Notes under the pieces: generated by a model
Told to the model about the DNA's origin: nothing
What the model saw: the letters and a program-made list of their open reading frames with translations, nothing else
Databases searched by the model: none
Shown: in pieces, positions 35,401 through 45,681 of the stretch
How positions within the stretch are numbered: position 1 is the stretch's first letter
Layout: the number at the start of each line of letters is the position of its first letter
Origin: Planctomycetaceae bacterium
GTDB lineage: Bacteria > Planctomycetota > Planctomycetia > Pirellulales > Thermoguttaceae
Length of the DNA: 64,000 nucleotides
Direction of reading: 5' to 3'
NCBI GenBank assembly: GCA_012719125.1
Contig: JAAYAY010000196.1
Location: 1-64,000 of the forward strand
Program-made: the position numbers and the translations under genes

Positions 35401-38211
35401 ATGCTGAGCACATCGAACAGCCCCGGTTTGTGGAGTTTTCTTGGGCGGAAGTCATTGTCGGCGTTCACAATCGTGGCGGTTGCGGGCCTGGCTCTCGACG
35501 GCGGCCGAGTGGCGATTGGCGCCGAGACGACGCTCCACGTTGCCCCCGGCGGCAACGACGCGTGGTCAGGAAACCTGGAACGTGCGAACGGTGACCACAC
35601 CGACGGGCCGCTGGCCACGTTGGCCGGGGCGCGGGACGCCGTGCGGCGGTTGAAGGAAGCGGGCAAGATTGACGGACCGGTTCGTGTGTTGTTTGCCAGC
35701 GGCGACTATCCGATTACCGAACCGGTGGCCTTCACGCCGTTGGACAGCGGCACCGCCGGCGCGCCGATCGTCTATGCGGCGGGCGAAGGGGCGATGCCCG
35801 TGATTTTCGGCGGGCGGAGGATTACGGGGTTTCAGCCGGGGCCCGACGGCGTTTGGACGGCCAAGGTGCCCGAGGTGGCTTCGGGCAAGTGGAACTTCGA
35901 ACAACTGTGGGTCAACGGACGCCGGGCGATCCGGGCGAGAGAACCCGACAAGTTCTACTACTATATGACGAAGAAGATCGCCCGCGGCGTCGATCCGCTG
36001 ACCGGAAAGCCGGCCGACCTGCAGAGCCGGGCGTTTGGCGCCAGGGCGGCCGACATTGGGCCGCTCAAGACCCTGTCGAAGGAGCGACTCGCCGACGTGC
36101 ATCTTGTGGCCTATCACTCGTGGGCCACGGGGCTGCACCGGATTGCGGCGGTCGATCCCGAGACGAACGTCGTGGTGACAACCGGGCCGGGACGGTGGCC
36201 TTTCTTTCGTTGGGGCGCCAGTCAGCGCTATCACCTTGAGGGCTATCGTGCGGCCCTCGACGAACCGGGCGAATGGTGTCTGGAGCGCGACGGAACTCTC
36301 TTCTACAAGCCGCGGCCGGGGGAAGACATGAGCAGGGCCGAGGTCGTGGCCCCGGTGGCTGAGGCCTTTTTGCGAATCAACGGCGACGCGACCCTGGGCA
36401 TGCCGGTGGCGCACCTGACGTTCCGGGGGCTGGCGTTCCGCTACGGCCAGTACGTCCTGCCGCCTGAAGGCCATTGCGACGGGCAGGCGGCGGCTCGCAT
36501 TGAGGGGGCGATTCAGGCCCACGGGGCCAGGAACGTGGCCGTCGAGGACTGCGAGGTCTCGCACATCGGCAGGTATGCCGTCTGGTTCTGGACGGGCTGC
36601 CGGGACTGCCGCATCGAACGCTGCTATTTGCACGATCTTGGAGCCGGCGGCGTGCGGATCGGGCACGGCTGGGAGAACAACTCGCCGGCCGAACAGGAGG
36701 TGACGAAGCGGATCACGGTCGACAACAACATCATTCGGGGCGGCGGGCGGATCTTTCGCGAGGCCGTGGGGGTGTGGATCGGGCACTCGGGGGAGAACCG
36801 GGTTACGCACAATGAGATCGCCGACTTTTTCTACACGGGCATCTCGGTCGGCTGGCGTTGGGGATACGCAGAGAGCCTGGCTCAAAGGAACACGATCGAC
36901 TTCAACCACATCCACCACATCGGCTGGGGTGTGCTGAGCGACATGGGCGGCGTGTATACGCTGGGACCGTCGGGCGGGTCGAGCGTTTCGAACAACCGCA
37001 TCCACGACGTCTATTCCTACGACTACTACGGGCGGGGCGGTTGGGGACTGTACAACGACGAAGGGTCGAGCGACTTTGTGATGGAGAACAACCTGGTCTA
37101 CAACACGAAGACCGGCGGGTATCACCAGCACTATGGCCGAGACAATGTTATTCGCAACAACATCTTTGTCGAGTCGATGGACGGGCAGATTCAGCGATCG
37201 CGCAAAGAGGATCACGTGTCGTTCCGGTTCACGAACAACATCGTCTACTGGAACAACGACAGCCCGCTGCTGGGCCGGCCGGCCACGGATGAGAACGTGA
37301 TTTTCAACCACAATCTCTACTGGAACGCGGCGGGCAAGGTCGATTTCAACGGGCTGACGCTGGAAGAATGGCAGAAGCTGCCGGGCGGCAAGGGAGAGGG
37401 CTCGATCATCGCGGACCCGATGTTTGTCGACTTGGCGGCGGGCGACTTCCGTCTCAAGCCGGGTTCTCCAGCGGCCAGGATCGGGTTCAAGGCCTTCGAC
37501 TACACGAAGGCCGGGGTCTACGGCGATGCGGGCTGGATGGAACTGGCGCGGACCTATGAATTACCGGCACTCGAGCTGGCCGATCCGCCGCCGCCGTTGC
37601 CGCCGGTGACGATCCACGACGATTTCGAGCTCTCGCCGCCGGGTTCGGAACCCGCCGGGGCCGCCCATGTCTACCACGGCGGGAAGGGCAAAGCGGCGTT
37701 TGTCCGAGTGGTGCAGGAGGCGGGGGCGGGCGGATCGAGTCACTATCTGAAGTTTCAGGATGCGCCGGATCTTGACCAAGTCTACAACCCGCACTTCTAC
37801 TACACCCCAGGTTACACCGAGGGTGTGACACGATTGTTGTTTGATTTCCGCGTCGAGAAGACTTCGGTGTGGTTCATGGAGTGGCGCGACAATTCGAGTC
37901 CCTATCGCGTGGGGCCGAGGTTGTCGGGGGCCGAAGGGAAACTGATCGTTTCCGGCGGCGGGGAGGTGGAGTTGCCGATCGGTGAGTGGGTCCATGTGGA
38001 GATGGCCGCCGGCCTGGGCGGAGATTTCACGGGCACCTGGGACCTGGTGGTGACGGTGCCCGGCAAGGAGCCGGTTCGCTTCGAGAAGCTTAAGCAGCCG
38101 GGCGAGGGCATCAAGCGATTGGACTGGCTGGGGTTCTGCAGCACGGCGAAGGAGGTGACGATGCTGGGGTTGGACAACATTGTGTTGACGAATTCGGAGG
38201 TCGAGCCGTGA
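35401..38211 (+). CDS. Exported parallel beta-helix glycan enzyme (GH141-like)
   Basis: A 936-residue secreted protein. A signal peptide (about residues 18-40) is followed by the GH141-like opening [37 protein letters not shown] and [20 protein letters not shown], then parallel beta-helix turns with asparagine ladders and right-handed-helix repeats ([58 protein letters not shown]). The last about 220 residues form a lectin-like module after a PPPPLPP linker. GH141 includes alpha-L-fucosidase and xylanase activities (established for a few members); substrate unknown. The TGA overlaps the next gene's GTG. Confidence 0.8.
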   Translation: MLSTSNSPGLWSFLGRKSLSAFTIVAVAGLALDGGRVAIGAETTLHVAPGGNDAWSGNLERANGDHTDGPLATLAGARDAVRRLKEAGKIDGPVRVLFASGDYPITEPVAFTPLDSGTAGAPIVYAAGEGAMPVIFGGRRITGFQPGPDGVWTAKVPEVASGKWNFEQLWVNGRRAIRAREPDKFYYYMTKKIARGVDPLTGKPADLQSRAFGARAADIGPLKTLSKERLADVHLVAYHSWATGLHRIAAVDPETNVVVTTGPGRWPFFRWGASQRYHLEGYRAALDEPGEWCLERDGTLFYKPRPGEDMSRAEVVAPVAEAFLRINGDATLGMPVAHLTFRGLAFRYGQYVLPPEGHCDGQAAARIEGAIQAHGARNVAVEDCEVSHIGRYAVWFWTGCRDCRIERCYLHDLGAGGVRIGHGWENNSPAEQEVTKRITVDNNIIRGGGRIFREAVGVWIGHSGENRVTHNEIADFFYTGISVGWRWGYAESLAQRNTIDFNHIHHIGWGVLSDMGGVYTLGPSGGSSVSNNRIHDVYSYDYYGRGGWGLYNDEGSSDFVMENNLVYNTKTGGYHQHYGRDNVIRNNIFVESMDGQIQRSRKEDHVSFRFTNNIVYWNNDSPLLGRPATDENVIFNHNLYWNAAGKVDFNGLTLEEWQKLPGGKGEGSIIADPMFVDLAAGDFRLKPGSPAARIGFKAFDYTKAGVYGDAGWMELARTYELPALELADPPPPLPPVTIHDDFELSPPGSEPAGAAHVYHGGKGKAAFVRVVQEAGAGGSSHYLKFQDAPDLDQVYNPHFYYTPGYTEGVTRLLFDFRVEKTSVWFMEWRDNSSPYRVGPRLSGAEGKLIVSGGGEVELPIGEWVHVEMAAGLGGDFTGTWDLVVTVPGKEPVRFEKLKQPGEGIKRLDWLGFCSTAKEVTMLGLDNIVLTNSEVEP

Positions 38212-39326
38212 TTGGGCGAAGCGAGGGAAGGACATTTGTGTGGCAATGGCTGGTGGCTTGTCTAACTGCGCTGCCGGCGGGTGACCTGATGGGGCAGGAG
38301 CGCGTGGGGGTGAGTGTTCCACTGGTGAATATAGACGGGAGTTTCGGGCTGACGGCGGCACCAGGGTTTGGAATGGAGGTGTCCGTTGAGATCGTTGAGG
38401 GAAAGACGCCGGAACTGACGGCGACACGGCTCACGTTCAGCAATCAGGATGACGAGCGGCGGATTGCGGCTTTGGAGGGCGTACCGAGAGGTCCGATTGA
38501 GGGCGCGCGGGCACTGGCCTTTGAGTGCTGGCTCGACGCGAAGTACAACTCCTTACGCGACACGTGGGGGCCGGCGCCGTCCATAGCTGCCCTGTTCTTT
38601 GAAAATGACGGAGGAACATGGTATCAGATCCTCAAGGCATCCGGAACCGGCCCGTTTGGCCCATCTGAATTCCGCATCCCCTTGCGAGGAACATTCAACA
38701 GGGCTCTTTTTGCATCAGACACCGATGCGGCCATTCGTTGGGAGCAGGTGGAACGAGTTTGGCTGGGAGTGGTGGATGATGGCCCGTTGAAAGGCGCATT
38801 CGAGGTACGCCGAGTGCGATTTACAGACGAGCCCTTCCATCCCACATCAGCGGTTTGGATTGACAACAAATGGGAAGTATCCCAGGATCCGGCAGTCCGT
38901 AGCGAACTGAGCCTATCGGAAGGCGATGGAGCGCCGGTGGCATACTTCGAATTCGAGATCCCGGGTGGTCGTCACATGTATGCCATGATCCGGACCCCGG
39001 TCGATGTGAGTGAACTGGACGCGTACAGGGGACTACGATTCGGTACCGTCCTGACCGAATTGCCCGAGGGCATCGACGGGTTGTTGGTGATGCTCATTGA
39101 GAAAGACGGTTCGCAGTATCGGGCAGTTTCGGCACCGAGGGCAAGTCGAGAGCAGAAAACGGTTACTATTTCGTTTTCAGAATTCGAACGTGGCAGCTGG
39201 TCGAAGGACGAAAACGATCGCCTCGACCTGGATCAGGTGAACCTGGTAGCCATCGGCATGCACGGAACGACGCCCAAGGCCGCGAAGGGCACAATCGTGG
39301 TCATCGACCCACAGTTCATCCCGTAG
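38208..39326 (+). CDS. Exported beta-rich protein, probable carbohydrate-binding
   Basis: A 372-residue protein starting at GTG 38208, overlapping the previous stop (GTGA), so translation is coupled to the beta-helix enzyme. It has a signal-like segment ([16 protein letters not shown]) and a CIA30/CBM-like beta pattern with [48 protein letters not shown] and a second similar half ([29 protein letters not shown]). No catalytic motif is seen. It probably binds the polysaccharide cut by its partner. Confidence 0.65.
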   Translation: MIGRSEGRTFVWQWLVACLTALPAGDLMGQERVGVSVPLVNIDGSFGLTAAPGFGMEVSVEIVEGKTPELTATRLTFSNQDDERRIAALEGVPRGPIEGARALAFECWLDAKYNSLRDTWGPAPSIAALFFENDGGTWYQILKASGTGPFGPSEFRIPLRGTFNRALFASDTDAAIRWEQVERVWLGVVDDGPLKGAFEVRRVRFTDEPFHPTSAVWIDNKWEVSQDPAVRSELSLSEGDGAPVAYFEFEIPGGRHMYAMIRTPVDVSELDAYRGLRFGTVLTELPEGIDGLLVMLIEKDGSQYRAVSAPRASREQKTVTISFSEFERGSWSKDENDRLDLDQVNLVAIGMHGTTPKAAKGTIVVIDPQFIP

Positions 39327-39469
39327 TTACGGACGAGTTGTTGGTAAACAGGCTCCATTCCGTAGCAGGAGCAAGGAAAGAAGCGCGCTCCACCTGACCC
39401 CGTCTACCTTTCGGTATCCATGGAGCGCGCATCGGTTGAAGTTGCGGACCACAACGAAGGGCCGCGAAA

Positions 39470-40039
39470 TCAGGGCCAACTGACGCCGTCCCGATCTCGG
39501 ACGAACATCCCGTTTTCCGGATGGGCCGTATCACCGCTGCGCTGGCGGAGCGGGTCTGTGTCGTCTGCCGCCAAGCTTTCGATGGCCGCGTCCGTGAGTG
39601 GACCCTGCTGCTGCGTCTGGGTCTGCGTCTGCGACTGGGTTTGAGTCTGAGCTTGGTTCTGCAACTGAGTCTGCGTCTGCAGTTGGGTCTGCAGTTGACT
39701 TTGCAGTTGCGTCTGGACCTGCTGCTGGGCTTGGGTTTGCAGTTGAGTCTGGACCTCGCCTTCACCCGCCCCCTCTTGCAGTTTCAGTTGAGTTTGCGTC
39801 TGCTCCTGCGTCTGGATCGGGCCGTCACAAGTGCCATCCTGCAGTTTCAGTTGCGTCTGCGTCTGCTCCTGCGTCTGCGTTTGCGTTTGCTCTTGAACCG
39901 GTCCGGCGCACTCGGCCGCACAGTTCTGAAGCTGCACACACGCTTGTGTCATGACTGCATCGCCAAGGGGACCGGTGCACACGCCGGTCAGCAATTCCCG
40001 TCTTTCCAGCGACTCCACCCGCAACAATTTGCCTTTCAT
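39470..40039 (-). CDS. Gln/Thr-repeat protein with LEPR-XLL-like N-terminus
   Basis: A 189-residue protein. It begins MKGKLLRVESLERRELLTGV, whose VESLERRELLT resembles the LEPR-XLL motif found near the N-terminus of planctomycete extracellular proteins. Residues about 50-150 are QTQ/QLQ repeats, with two imperfect units ending QTQLKLQDG and QTQLKLQEG. Several cysteines lie in the N-terminal third. The C-terminus has DAAIESLAADDTDPL. AGGAG eight bases before ATG 40039 fixes the start. A sigma54-type promoter and dyad lie upstream beside a sigma54 activator gene. The repeat may be a prion-like or adhesive surface sequence; export is not proved. Confidence 0.75.
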   Translation of the reverse strand: MKGKLLRVESLERRELLTGVCTGPLGDAVMTQACVQLQNCAAECAGPVQEQTQTQTQEQTQTQLKLQDGTCDGPIQTQEQTQTQLKLQEGAGEGEVQTQLQTQAQQQVQTQLQSQLQTQLQTQTQLQNQAQTQTQSQTQTQTQQQGPLTDAAIESLAADDTDPLRQRSGDTAHPENGMFVRDRDGVSWP

Positions 40040-40191
40040 TTGCACACTCCTGAGAAAGAGATACCTGCGAGAAGCTTCTTCTGAGATACCTGCGGCCGCA
40101 TCGTCGTGCCCTTCCGGCGTTTTGGCCGTGTTGTTGTGACTTGCTGACGGACGAGAGAGGGTCACGTCAGCAAGACCTGCGAGCGGCGTTT

Positions 40192-40207
40192 TGCAAACTC
40201 TGTGCCG
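40192..40207 (-). promoter_or_regulatory. Candidate sigma54 (-24/-12) promoter
   Basis: Read on the minus strand, CGGCACAGAGTTTGCA matches the consensus TGGCAC-N5-TTGC with GG and GC ten bases apart. It lies about 150 bases upstream of the Q/T-repeat gene and close to the gene of a sigma54 activator. Confidence 0.65.
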
Positions 40208-40373
40208 ATCAGGCTGGCTGGGCACTGCAGGCCGGTTTGTGCCGGGAATCGGTAGAGAAACGGCCGTTTGCATCCGGAGCCGCCGGCATGGAAGGCTGTC
40301 GCAGGTGTCTCACGGCTGTCTCACGACGTGGGACAGGTGAAACAAGTGTCCGGAGTGCGAGCCCGTTTCGCGT
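40208..40373. other. Intergenic region between the sigma54 regulator and the Q/T-repeat gene
   Basis: Holds no supported gene. It includes the dyad at 40316-40336 and several TGTC half-sites. Confidence 0.45.
40316..40336. promoter_or_regulatory. Candidate enhancer-binding dyad
   Basis: CTGTCTCAC-GAC-GTGGGACAG is an interrupted palindrome about 110 bases upstream of the candidate -24 element, the usual distance for a sigma54 activator site. More TGTC half-sites occur at 40295-40320 and 40345-40350. Confidence 0.5.
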
Positions 40374-42071
40374 TCAGTCGTGGTCGAGCCCAAGCTCATT
40401 GAGACGCCGGTAGAGGGTGGCGCGGCTGATGCCCAGGAGATTGGCCGCTCGTGTGCGGTTGCCTCTGGCCCACTTGATGGCCGCTGCGATCCGTTCAGCC
40501 TCATCGGCGCCGGATTCCTCGACCGGCGGGGTGGGGGAGGGTTGGAACAGTTCGGGCGGGAGGTCGTCGGGTTGAATCTCGACTCCCCGGCAGCGGACCA
40601 CGGCAAACTCCAGGGCGTTTCGCAGTTCCCGGACGTTTCCGGGCCAGGAGTAGTCGAGGAGCAGGGCCATGGCCTCGTCGCTGACCGCGTGGATTTCCTT
40701 TCCGGTCGCGGCGCAATGGGTCGCCAGAAAGGCGCGGATGAGCAAGGGGAGGTCGTCGCGGCGCTGGCGGAGTGCGGGGAGCCGAACCCGGGCCACACGG
40801 ATTCGGTAGAGGAGATCCTGGCGGAAGCGGTCTTGGAGAGCTTCTTCGGCGAGGTCGCGGTGGGTGGCGGCGAGGAGACGGAAGTTGACCGGGCGAAGCT
40901 GCGACTCGCCCAGGGGCAGAACGGCGTTTTCTTCGAGCACCCTGAGGAGGGATGCCTGTACGCGAGGGGGCAACTCACCGATTTCGTCAAGGAAGAGCGT
41001 TCCCCCGCTGGAGGCTTCGAACAACCCACGTTGATCTGCAACGGCCCCGGTGAACGAGCCGCGGCGGTGTCCGAACAACTGGCTGGCGGCCAGCTCTTCG
41101 CTGAGTCCACCACAATTGAGGGCCAGAAACGGGCCACCGCTGCGCCCGCTCAATTGATGGATCGCCCGGGCCACGAGTTCCTTCCCCGTGCCCGTCTCGC
41201 CTTCAATCAGGACGGTCGAATCGACGCGGGCAAGTTCCTCCACAAGTTGAAAGACCTGCCGCATAGCCTTCGACTTGCCGAGCATGTTCTCAAACACATG
41301 CTGCTGATCGAGTTGGCCTCGCAGGTCGACCAACGGCGACACATCGCAGACGAAAAGGATCCTGCCGCCGGCGTCGCGAGGATCATCGGCGACCTCGATT
41401 TCGAGGTGCCGGGCGGGGGAGTCTTCGATCTCGAGCACGACCGGCAGCCTGGTCCGCAGCTCCTGCGGGACGCGGCAGATTTCCACCAGAGCTGCCACTT
41501 GGCCTTCGGGGAGGGGCAGCACTGCCCGGAGATCGCGTCCGACGGCGTCGGCACTGTCGACCGCCAGGATCCGCCGGACTGCCCGGCTGGCAAATCGAAT
41601 TCGCCCCTGTTCGTCGAGCATCACGGTGCCGTGGCGCTGGGCATCGAGAATTGCCTGGAGGTCATCGCGGGTTTCTCGCACCTGTGCGTCGGCTGCCCGT
41701 TTGTGCAGGGCCACCTCGATCGCCGTCCGGAGGTCGTGCTCGGCAAACGGTTTGACCAGGTAACCGTAAGGTTCCGTCTGTTTGGCTCGCTTCAGGGTCT
41801 CCGCGTCGGAGTAGGCGGTCAGGAAGAGGATCGGCACGTCGCGGATCTGGCGGATTCGCTGCGCCGTCTCGATTCCGTCGATTGGCCCGTCGATCCGCAC
41901 ATCCATGAGGACCAGGTCGGGCTCGAAGCCGGCGGCCATCCGGCAGGCCTCTTCTCCTGAGGCGGCGGTGCCTACAACCCGGTATCCCAATCGTTCCAGA
42001 TTGCTTTGGATATCGAGGGCGACAATCTGTTCATCTTCGACGATCAGGATCGCAGCGGCCGGTTCTGTCAT
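40374..42071 (-). CDS. Sigma54-dependent response regulator (receiver-PAS-AAA+-Fis)
   Basis: A 565-residue transcription activator. The receiver (residues 1-125) has phospho-acceptor D57 in PDLVLMD and conserved T/K residues (FLTAYS, LVKPF). A PAS-like domain follows (DAILDAQRHGTVMLDEQGRI). The AAA+ domain has Walker A GETGTGKE, Walker B GGTLFLDEIGE and a GSFTGA loop, a variant of the usual GAFTGA sigma54 contact. The C-terminal Fis-type helix-turn-helix is RTRAANLLGISRATLYRRLN. It sits 13 bases after its kinase on the minus strand. Targets probably include the divergent-spaced Q/T-repeat gene. Confidence 0.93.
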   Translation of the reverse strand: MTEPAAAILIVEDEQIVALDIQSNLERLGYRVVGTAASGEEACRMAAGFEPDLVLMDVRIDGPIDGIETAQRIRQIRDVPILFLTAYSDAETLKRAKQTEPYGYLVKPFAEHDLRTAIEVALHKRAADAQVRETRDDLQAILDAQRHGTVMLDEQGRIRFASRAVRRILAVDSADAVGRDLRAVLPLPEGQVAALVEICRVPQELRTRLPVVLEIEDSPARHLEIEVADDPRDAGGRILFVCDVSPLVDLRGQLDQQHVFENMLGKSKAMRQVFQLVEELARVDSTVLIEGETGTGKELVARAIHQLSGRSGGPFLALNCGGLSEELAASQLFGHRRGSFTGAVADQRGLFEASSGGTLFLDEIGELPPRVQASLLRVLEENAVLPLGESQLRPVNFRLLAATHRDLAEEALQDRFRQDLLYRIRVARVRLPALRQRRDDLPLLIRAFLATHCAATGKEIHAVSDEAMALLLDYSWPGNVRELRNALEFAVVRCRGVEIQPDDLPPELFQPSPTPPVEESGADEAERIAAAIKWARGNRTRAANLLGISRATLYRRLNELGLDHD

Positions 42072-42084
42072 GGTCTTCGCTCAC

Positions 42085-43611
42085 CTACGTATGGTTGGGC
42101 ACTGGAGATTCGTCACGGGCAGACGGAGGAAACTCGCCCTGGAACTGGATTTCAAAACTGGTTCCGCCGGAACGGCGAACCTCGAGGTTCCCGCGGACTT
42201 GCCGCGTCAGGGCCTCGACGACTCTCAAGCCCAGAGAGGGCTGTTCGGTATCGTTCGGGCCGGCATTCATTCCCACGCCGTTGTCGGCGACTGCCAGGCA
42301 ATAGCCGGCGGGGTTCTGGGTGAACCTTACCGTGATCTCGCCTGCCTGGCCATGGGGGAATGCATGCTGGAGGGCGTTGGAGACCAGCTCGTTGACGATC
42401 ATGCCGCAGGGGATCGCCAGATCCAACGGAAGCGGAATCGGCTGGACGTTCAGCAGGAACTTGACCGGCGCGGCCTTGTGGCTCAGGCTCTGTTGGAGAT
42501 GGCCCACAAGGTCTTCCACGTAGGCGGCGAAGTCGATACGGGCAAGGTCGCTCGACCGGTAGAGCTGCTCGTGAATCAAGGCCATCGAGCGAATCCGTCC
42601 CTGGCTTTCCTGGAACAATCTGGCGATGGTGGGGTCGTCCAGTTCCTTGGACTGGAGACTGAGCAGGCTTGAAATGACCTGCAAGTTGTTCTTCACGCGG
42701 TGGTGGACCTCCTTGAGGAGGAGTTCCTTTTCCTCGAGCGAGGCGAGGAGTTGAGCTTTGGAAACCGTTGTCGCTTTCAGATCGGCTGCCATTTGATTCA
42801 CCTCGGCGGCCAGCATTCCGATTTCATCGCGGCGGCGGATGGCAACCCGGACGTCAAAACGGCCCTTGCCGACCTCGGCGGCGGCTTGCTGAAGGGCATG
42901 GAGTGGCGCGCCGATCGACCGGGAGACAAAAAGGCCCATCAGCACGGCCGAGACGGCGGCAGCGACCAGCAGCACGCCCCGCTGCTGGTTGGCGACGACC
43001 ATGGCCCGCTCCGTCGTGCGAACACCGCCAGTCAGCTCTCTTTCCGCCCTCTGGCGATACTCGGCCAGCAAAGGCAGCACGTGGGTCTCTGCATGCTGGC
43101 AGAGCTTCAGGTTGAGGAACTGCTCGGCTTGTTCGACGTCCTCGGAGAGAATCGCAACGAATTGTTCCTGCAATCGCCGATGCTGGGCGAATTCATCCGC
43201 GAGCCGATCGAGGGTCGGCAGGGTCTGGTTCGTTTCTTGTTGAACGACCTCGGTGATGCCTTGAGCGGTTGCCCAGCGGATGAGCGATTCAGCGGCCAGG
43301 CGCTGGCGGTCAAGCCCCGCCTCGACGATCTTCAAGTGTTCCTCGATGGGACCATGGCGGCTGGCTGCCTCGGCAGACGGGTCGTTGGGGGCGCTTCGTT
43401 CGGCCACCAGCAGGGCGTGCGAGGCAAGTTGGCTCGCGTAAAGGGCTACCGTGATTTCCATGGTGTCGGCAACCTTCACGATCGCGCTGCGGCTGAGTCG
43501 TTCCATCTGCTGTTCGATGGCCGTGCTAGTGTGTTGAGCCATGTAGCCGGCAGCACCTACCAGCGAGGCGACCAACAGAAAAGCCGCGGTCAGTTTCAGG
43601 CCGATCCTCAT
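42085..43611 (-). CDS. Membrane histidine kinase, HisKA_2 family
   Basis: A 508-residue sensor kinase. It has two membrane helices ([20 protein letters not shown] and [20 protein letters not shown]) with an extracytoplasmic helical region between them. A HAMP domain follows ([20 protein letters not shown]). The HisKA_2 phosphoacceptor is [20 protein letters not shown], and the ATPase has N-box [16 protein letters not shown] and VADNGVGM. The start is ATG 43611 (a TTG at 43626 is possible). It ends just before the sigma54 regulator gene, its likely partner, in one operon. Confidence 0.92.
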   Translation of the reverse strand: MRIGLKLTAAFLLVASLVGAAGYMAQHTSTAIEQQMERLSRSAIVKVADTMEITVALYASQLASHALLVAERSAPNDPSAEAASRHGPIEEHLKIVEAGLDRQRLAAESLIRWATAQGITEVVQQETNQTLPTLDRLADEFAQHRRLQEQFVAILSEDVEQAEQFLNLKLCQHAETHVLPLLAEYRQRAERELTGGVRTTERAMVVANQQRGVLLVAAAVSAVLMGLFVSRSIGAPLHALQQAAAEVGKGRFDVRVAIRRRDEIGMLAAEVNQMAADLKATTVSKAQLLASLEEKELLLKEVHHRVKNNLQVISSLLSLQSKELDDPTIARLFQESQGRIRSMALIHEQLYRSSDLARIDFAAYVEDLVGHLQQSLSHKAAPVKFLLNVQPIPLPLDLAIPCGMIVNELVSNALQHAFPHGQAGEITVRFTQNPAGYCLAVADNGVGMNAGPNDTEQPSLGLRVVEALTRQVRGNLEVRRSGGTSFEIQFQGEFPPSARDESPVPNHT

Positions 43612-43641
43612 TGCCAAACGCCTCAATCAAGGGATTGTATG

Positions 43642-43692
43642 GGGGACTGTCCCGATTTTTGTGGCAGGATGCCACAAAAATGGGACTGTCCC
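43642..43692. repeat. Composite palindrome upstream of the kinase operon
   Basis: GGGGACTGTCCC flanks a 12-bp stem ATTTTTGTGGCA / TGCCACAAAAAT with a 3-base loop, making a symmetrical 51-base unit. The unit may act as a transcription terminator or be a REP-like mobile repeat. Confidence 0.8.
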
Positions 43693-44108
43693 CTTTCCGC
43701 AGCATCACGAGCACAGAACTCGGTACAGGCCCTTGTATGGGCTCGCAACGCTGCAGTCTGTGCCACAGGCGGCAGTGCCGCCAACCAGTACGAGGTACCA
43801 CTCGGGCACGCCAATTGCAGAACCCGATCTCACAATTGTGTTGTCGGCGGGATGCAACTGAACCGGCGAGTATGTTACCCCACGATGAGAGGGGGCCGGT
43901 TTCTGGTTGGCCCGTACCGATTCCTGATGGTAGAGTATCCAGCGAGAACATGCCTCCGACCAGCTTTCGGGATCGAATATTCTCGCAGATTTCCTCTGTG
44001 TTTGACCAGAATAGGGGCACTGCCCAGCCAGCGGTACCGTCGCGAGGCGCCCGGGCCTGTCGCACCGGGCGCCTCTGCGACGCTCCCTACTTGAGGTGTC
44101 ACGTTCCG
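43693..44108. other. Intergenic region before the DUF1559 gene
   Basis: 416 bases with no supported gene. A perfect 11-bp hairpin (GAGGCGCCCGG at 44042-44052 with 44063-44073) lies just upstream of the DUF1559 start and lacks a T-run, so it may shape the mRNA leader. Confidence 0.45.
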
Positions 44109-45080
44109 ATGACCAGACTGCCAAGGGGACTGACGCTGGTGGAACTCTTGGTGGTGATCGCCATCGTGGGGGTGCTCGTTGCCCTGTTGCTGCCTGCGGT
44201 CCAGGCTGCCAGGGAGGCCGCTCGGCGAATTCAATGCCAGGATAACGTCCGCCAGATCGGCCTGGCTCTCCATAGCCACGAAAACACCTACGGGGAGCTC
44301 CCGCCAGGTTGGATGACCAACCAGTCGAATGGCGATCCGGGCTGGGGCTGGTCGGCCATGCTGCCGAGTTTCATCGAACAGGAAACTTTGAAGAATGCCG
44401 CAGGATCGGGACCCGGGCCGGGACCCGGGCCGGGGCCGGGGCCGGGTGGTGCCGGGCCGGGGCCGGGTGGTGCCGGGCCGGGGCCGGGTGGCAAACCGAT
44501 CAGCGATCCTGTCAACCAGGGTTTTCGAGAGACCCCCATCGATCTGCTACTTTGCCCCTCCGATCCCTCGGACAGAGTCTTCATGCTCCAGAGCGGTTCC
44601 GGAGGAGGAGGTGGTGGTGGTGGAGGTGGAGGAGGCAGTGGGTCCGGTCCGGGCGGCCCCATGTTTGAACTTGCCCGAGCCAACTATTCGGGCGTGTTTG
44701 GCGATAACGTCATTGAGAGCCAACCCCAGACAGGTAACGGGATCTTCTACCAAAACAGTTCCACTCGATTTGCCGACATTCTCGACGGACTTTCCAACAC
44801 ACTTCTGATTGGCGAAAGGTCGTCGCGTTTGGAGTTTGCCACCTGGGTCGGCGCGGTGCCGGGAGCCTATCGGGGTACCGCGAGGATCGTCGGTCGAGCC
44901 GGCAGCGTGCCCAACGACGTGCTCAACGACTTCGCCGACTTCAGCAGCCACCACGCCTTCGGTGCGAACTTTGCCCTGGCCGACGGTTCGGTGAAGCTGA
45001 TCAGCGACACGATCGATCTGGCGGTCTACCAGGCCCTGGCCACCCGTGCGGGAGGCGAGCCAACCGGGTCGGTTCCCTGA
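44109..45080 (+). CDS. DUF1559 pilin-like exported protein with GPG repeat
   Basis: A 323-residue protein of the planctomycete DUF1559 family. The N-terminus is a type IV pilin-like prepilin signal ([20 protein letters not shown]) with processing site before the leucine/threonine helix, followed by [20 protein letters not shown]. The C-terminus has the [14 protein letters not shown] and ADGSVKLI family motifs. Between them lies an unusual low-complexity insert of repeated GPG units and a second glycine run. Hundreds of such proteins occur per planctomycete genome (recollection), and their function is unknown. Confidence 0.9.
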   Translation: MTRLPRGLTLVELLVVIAIVGVLVALLLPAVQAAREAARRIQCQDNVRQIGLALHSHENTYGELPPGWMTNQSNGDPGWGWSAMLPSFIEQETLKNAAGSGPGPGPGPGPGPGGAGPGPGGAGPGPGGKPISDPVNQGFRETPIDLLLCPSDPSDRVFMLQSGSGGGGGGGGGGGGSGSGPGGPMFELARANYSGVFGDNVIESQPQTGNGIFYQNSSTRFADILDGLSNTLLIGERSSRLEFATWVGAVPGAYRGTARIVGRAGSVPNDVLNDFADFSSHHAFGANFALADGSVKLISDTIDLAVYQALATRAGGEPTGSVP

Positions 45081-45165
45081 GATGAGGGCGGGGGACTATC
45101 GCGTCGTCTTTTGTGGTACGATTGTCGCTGGGGGGCATGGTTGCTGATCCACGTGAGTGCAAACG

Positions 45166-45588
45166 ATGAAGATCCTGTTCCTTTGCACGGGCAATTCGTG
45201 CCGCAGCCAGATGGCCGAGGGGTGGGCACGCCACCTGAAGAGTAAGCAGCTCGAGGCTTATTCAGCCGGCATCGAGACGCACGGGCTGAATCCGAATGCG
45301 GTGAAGGTCATGGCGGAGGCGGGCGTCGACATCTCGGGCCATCGATCGCAGCACATCGACGAGTTTCGCGACGTGGAACTCGACCACGTGATCACCGTGT
45401 GCAGCCACGCCCACGAGTCCTGTCCGGTGTTTCCGGGAAAGGCCAAGGTGACCCACGTGGGATTCGACGACCCGCCGCGACTGGCCAAGGAAGCGGCGAC
45501 CGAAGAGGAGGCATTGAGCCACTATCGCCGGGTTCGCGACGAGATCAGGGCGTTTGTGGAGACTTTGCCCGAGGCGTTGGGTTCGTAG
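45166..45588 (+). CDS. arsC: Thioredoxin-type arsenate reductase
   Basis: Reduces arsenate to arsenite using a low-molecular-weight phosphatase fold. The 140-residue protein has the CX5R loop (C7 to R13, CTGNSCRS) and the CSHAHESCP cysteine pair characteristic of thioredoxin-coupled ArsC. Other motifs are GIETHGLNPNAVKVMAEAG and the DPPRLAKEAATEEEALSHYR end. The start ATG 45166 follows three in-frame codons from a GTG. It precedes the arsR gene in the same direction, separated by 259 bases that contain operators. Confidence 0.92.
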   Translation: MKILFLCTGNSCRSQMAEGWARHLKSKQLEAYSAGIETHGLNPNAVKVMAEAGVDISGHRSQHIDEFRDVELDHVITVCSHAHESCPVFPGKAKVTHVGFDDPPRLAKEAATEEEALSHYRRVRDEIRAFVETLPEALGS

Positions 45589-45681
45589 GCGCACGAGTCC
45601 GTCGGAGAGCCGAACGGTTCAGGTCGCGTTGGTGTCGAAACGAGCTGAGGGTTAGCTGGTTGCGATTCCGGGAAAGGGGGC

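Noticed and set aside
35566-37311. Minus-strand frame opposite the beta-helix gene
   Set aside because: Shadow of the plus-strand protein, with a Val/Arg/His-rich composition typical of antisense frames in GC-rich DNA.
39316-39765. Arg/Ser-rich frame overlapping the Q/T-repeat gene
   Set aside because: It is the alternate frame of CAGACGCAG-like repeats; the Q/T frame has the ribosome binding site and the LEPR-XLL-like start.
39600-39900. Repetitive CAG/ACG DNA considered as CRISPR or microsatellite
   Set aside because: The repeats are irregular, in frame, and encode the QTQ protein; there are no spacers of uniform length.
40380-41960. Plus-strand frame opposite the sigma54 regulator
   Set aside because: The minus-strand reading encodes clear receiver and AAA+ motifs, so the plus-strand frame is a shadow.
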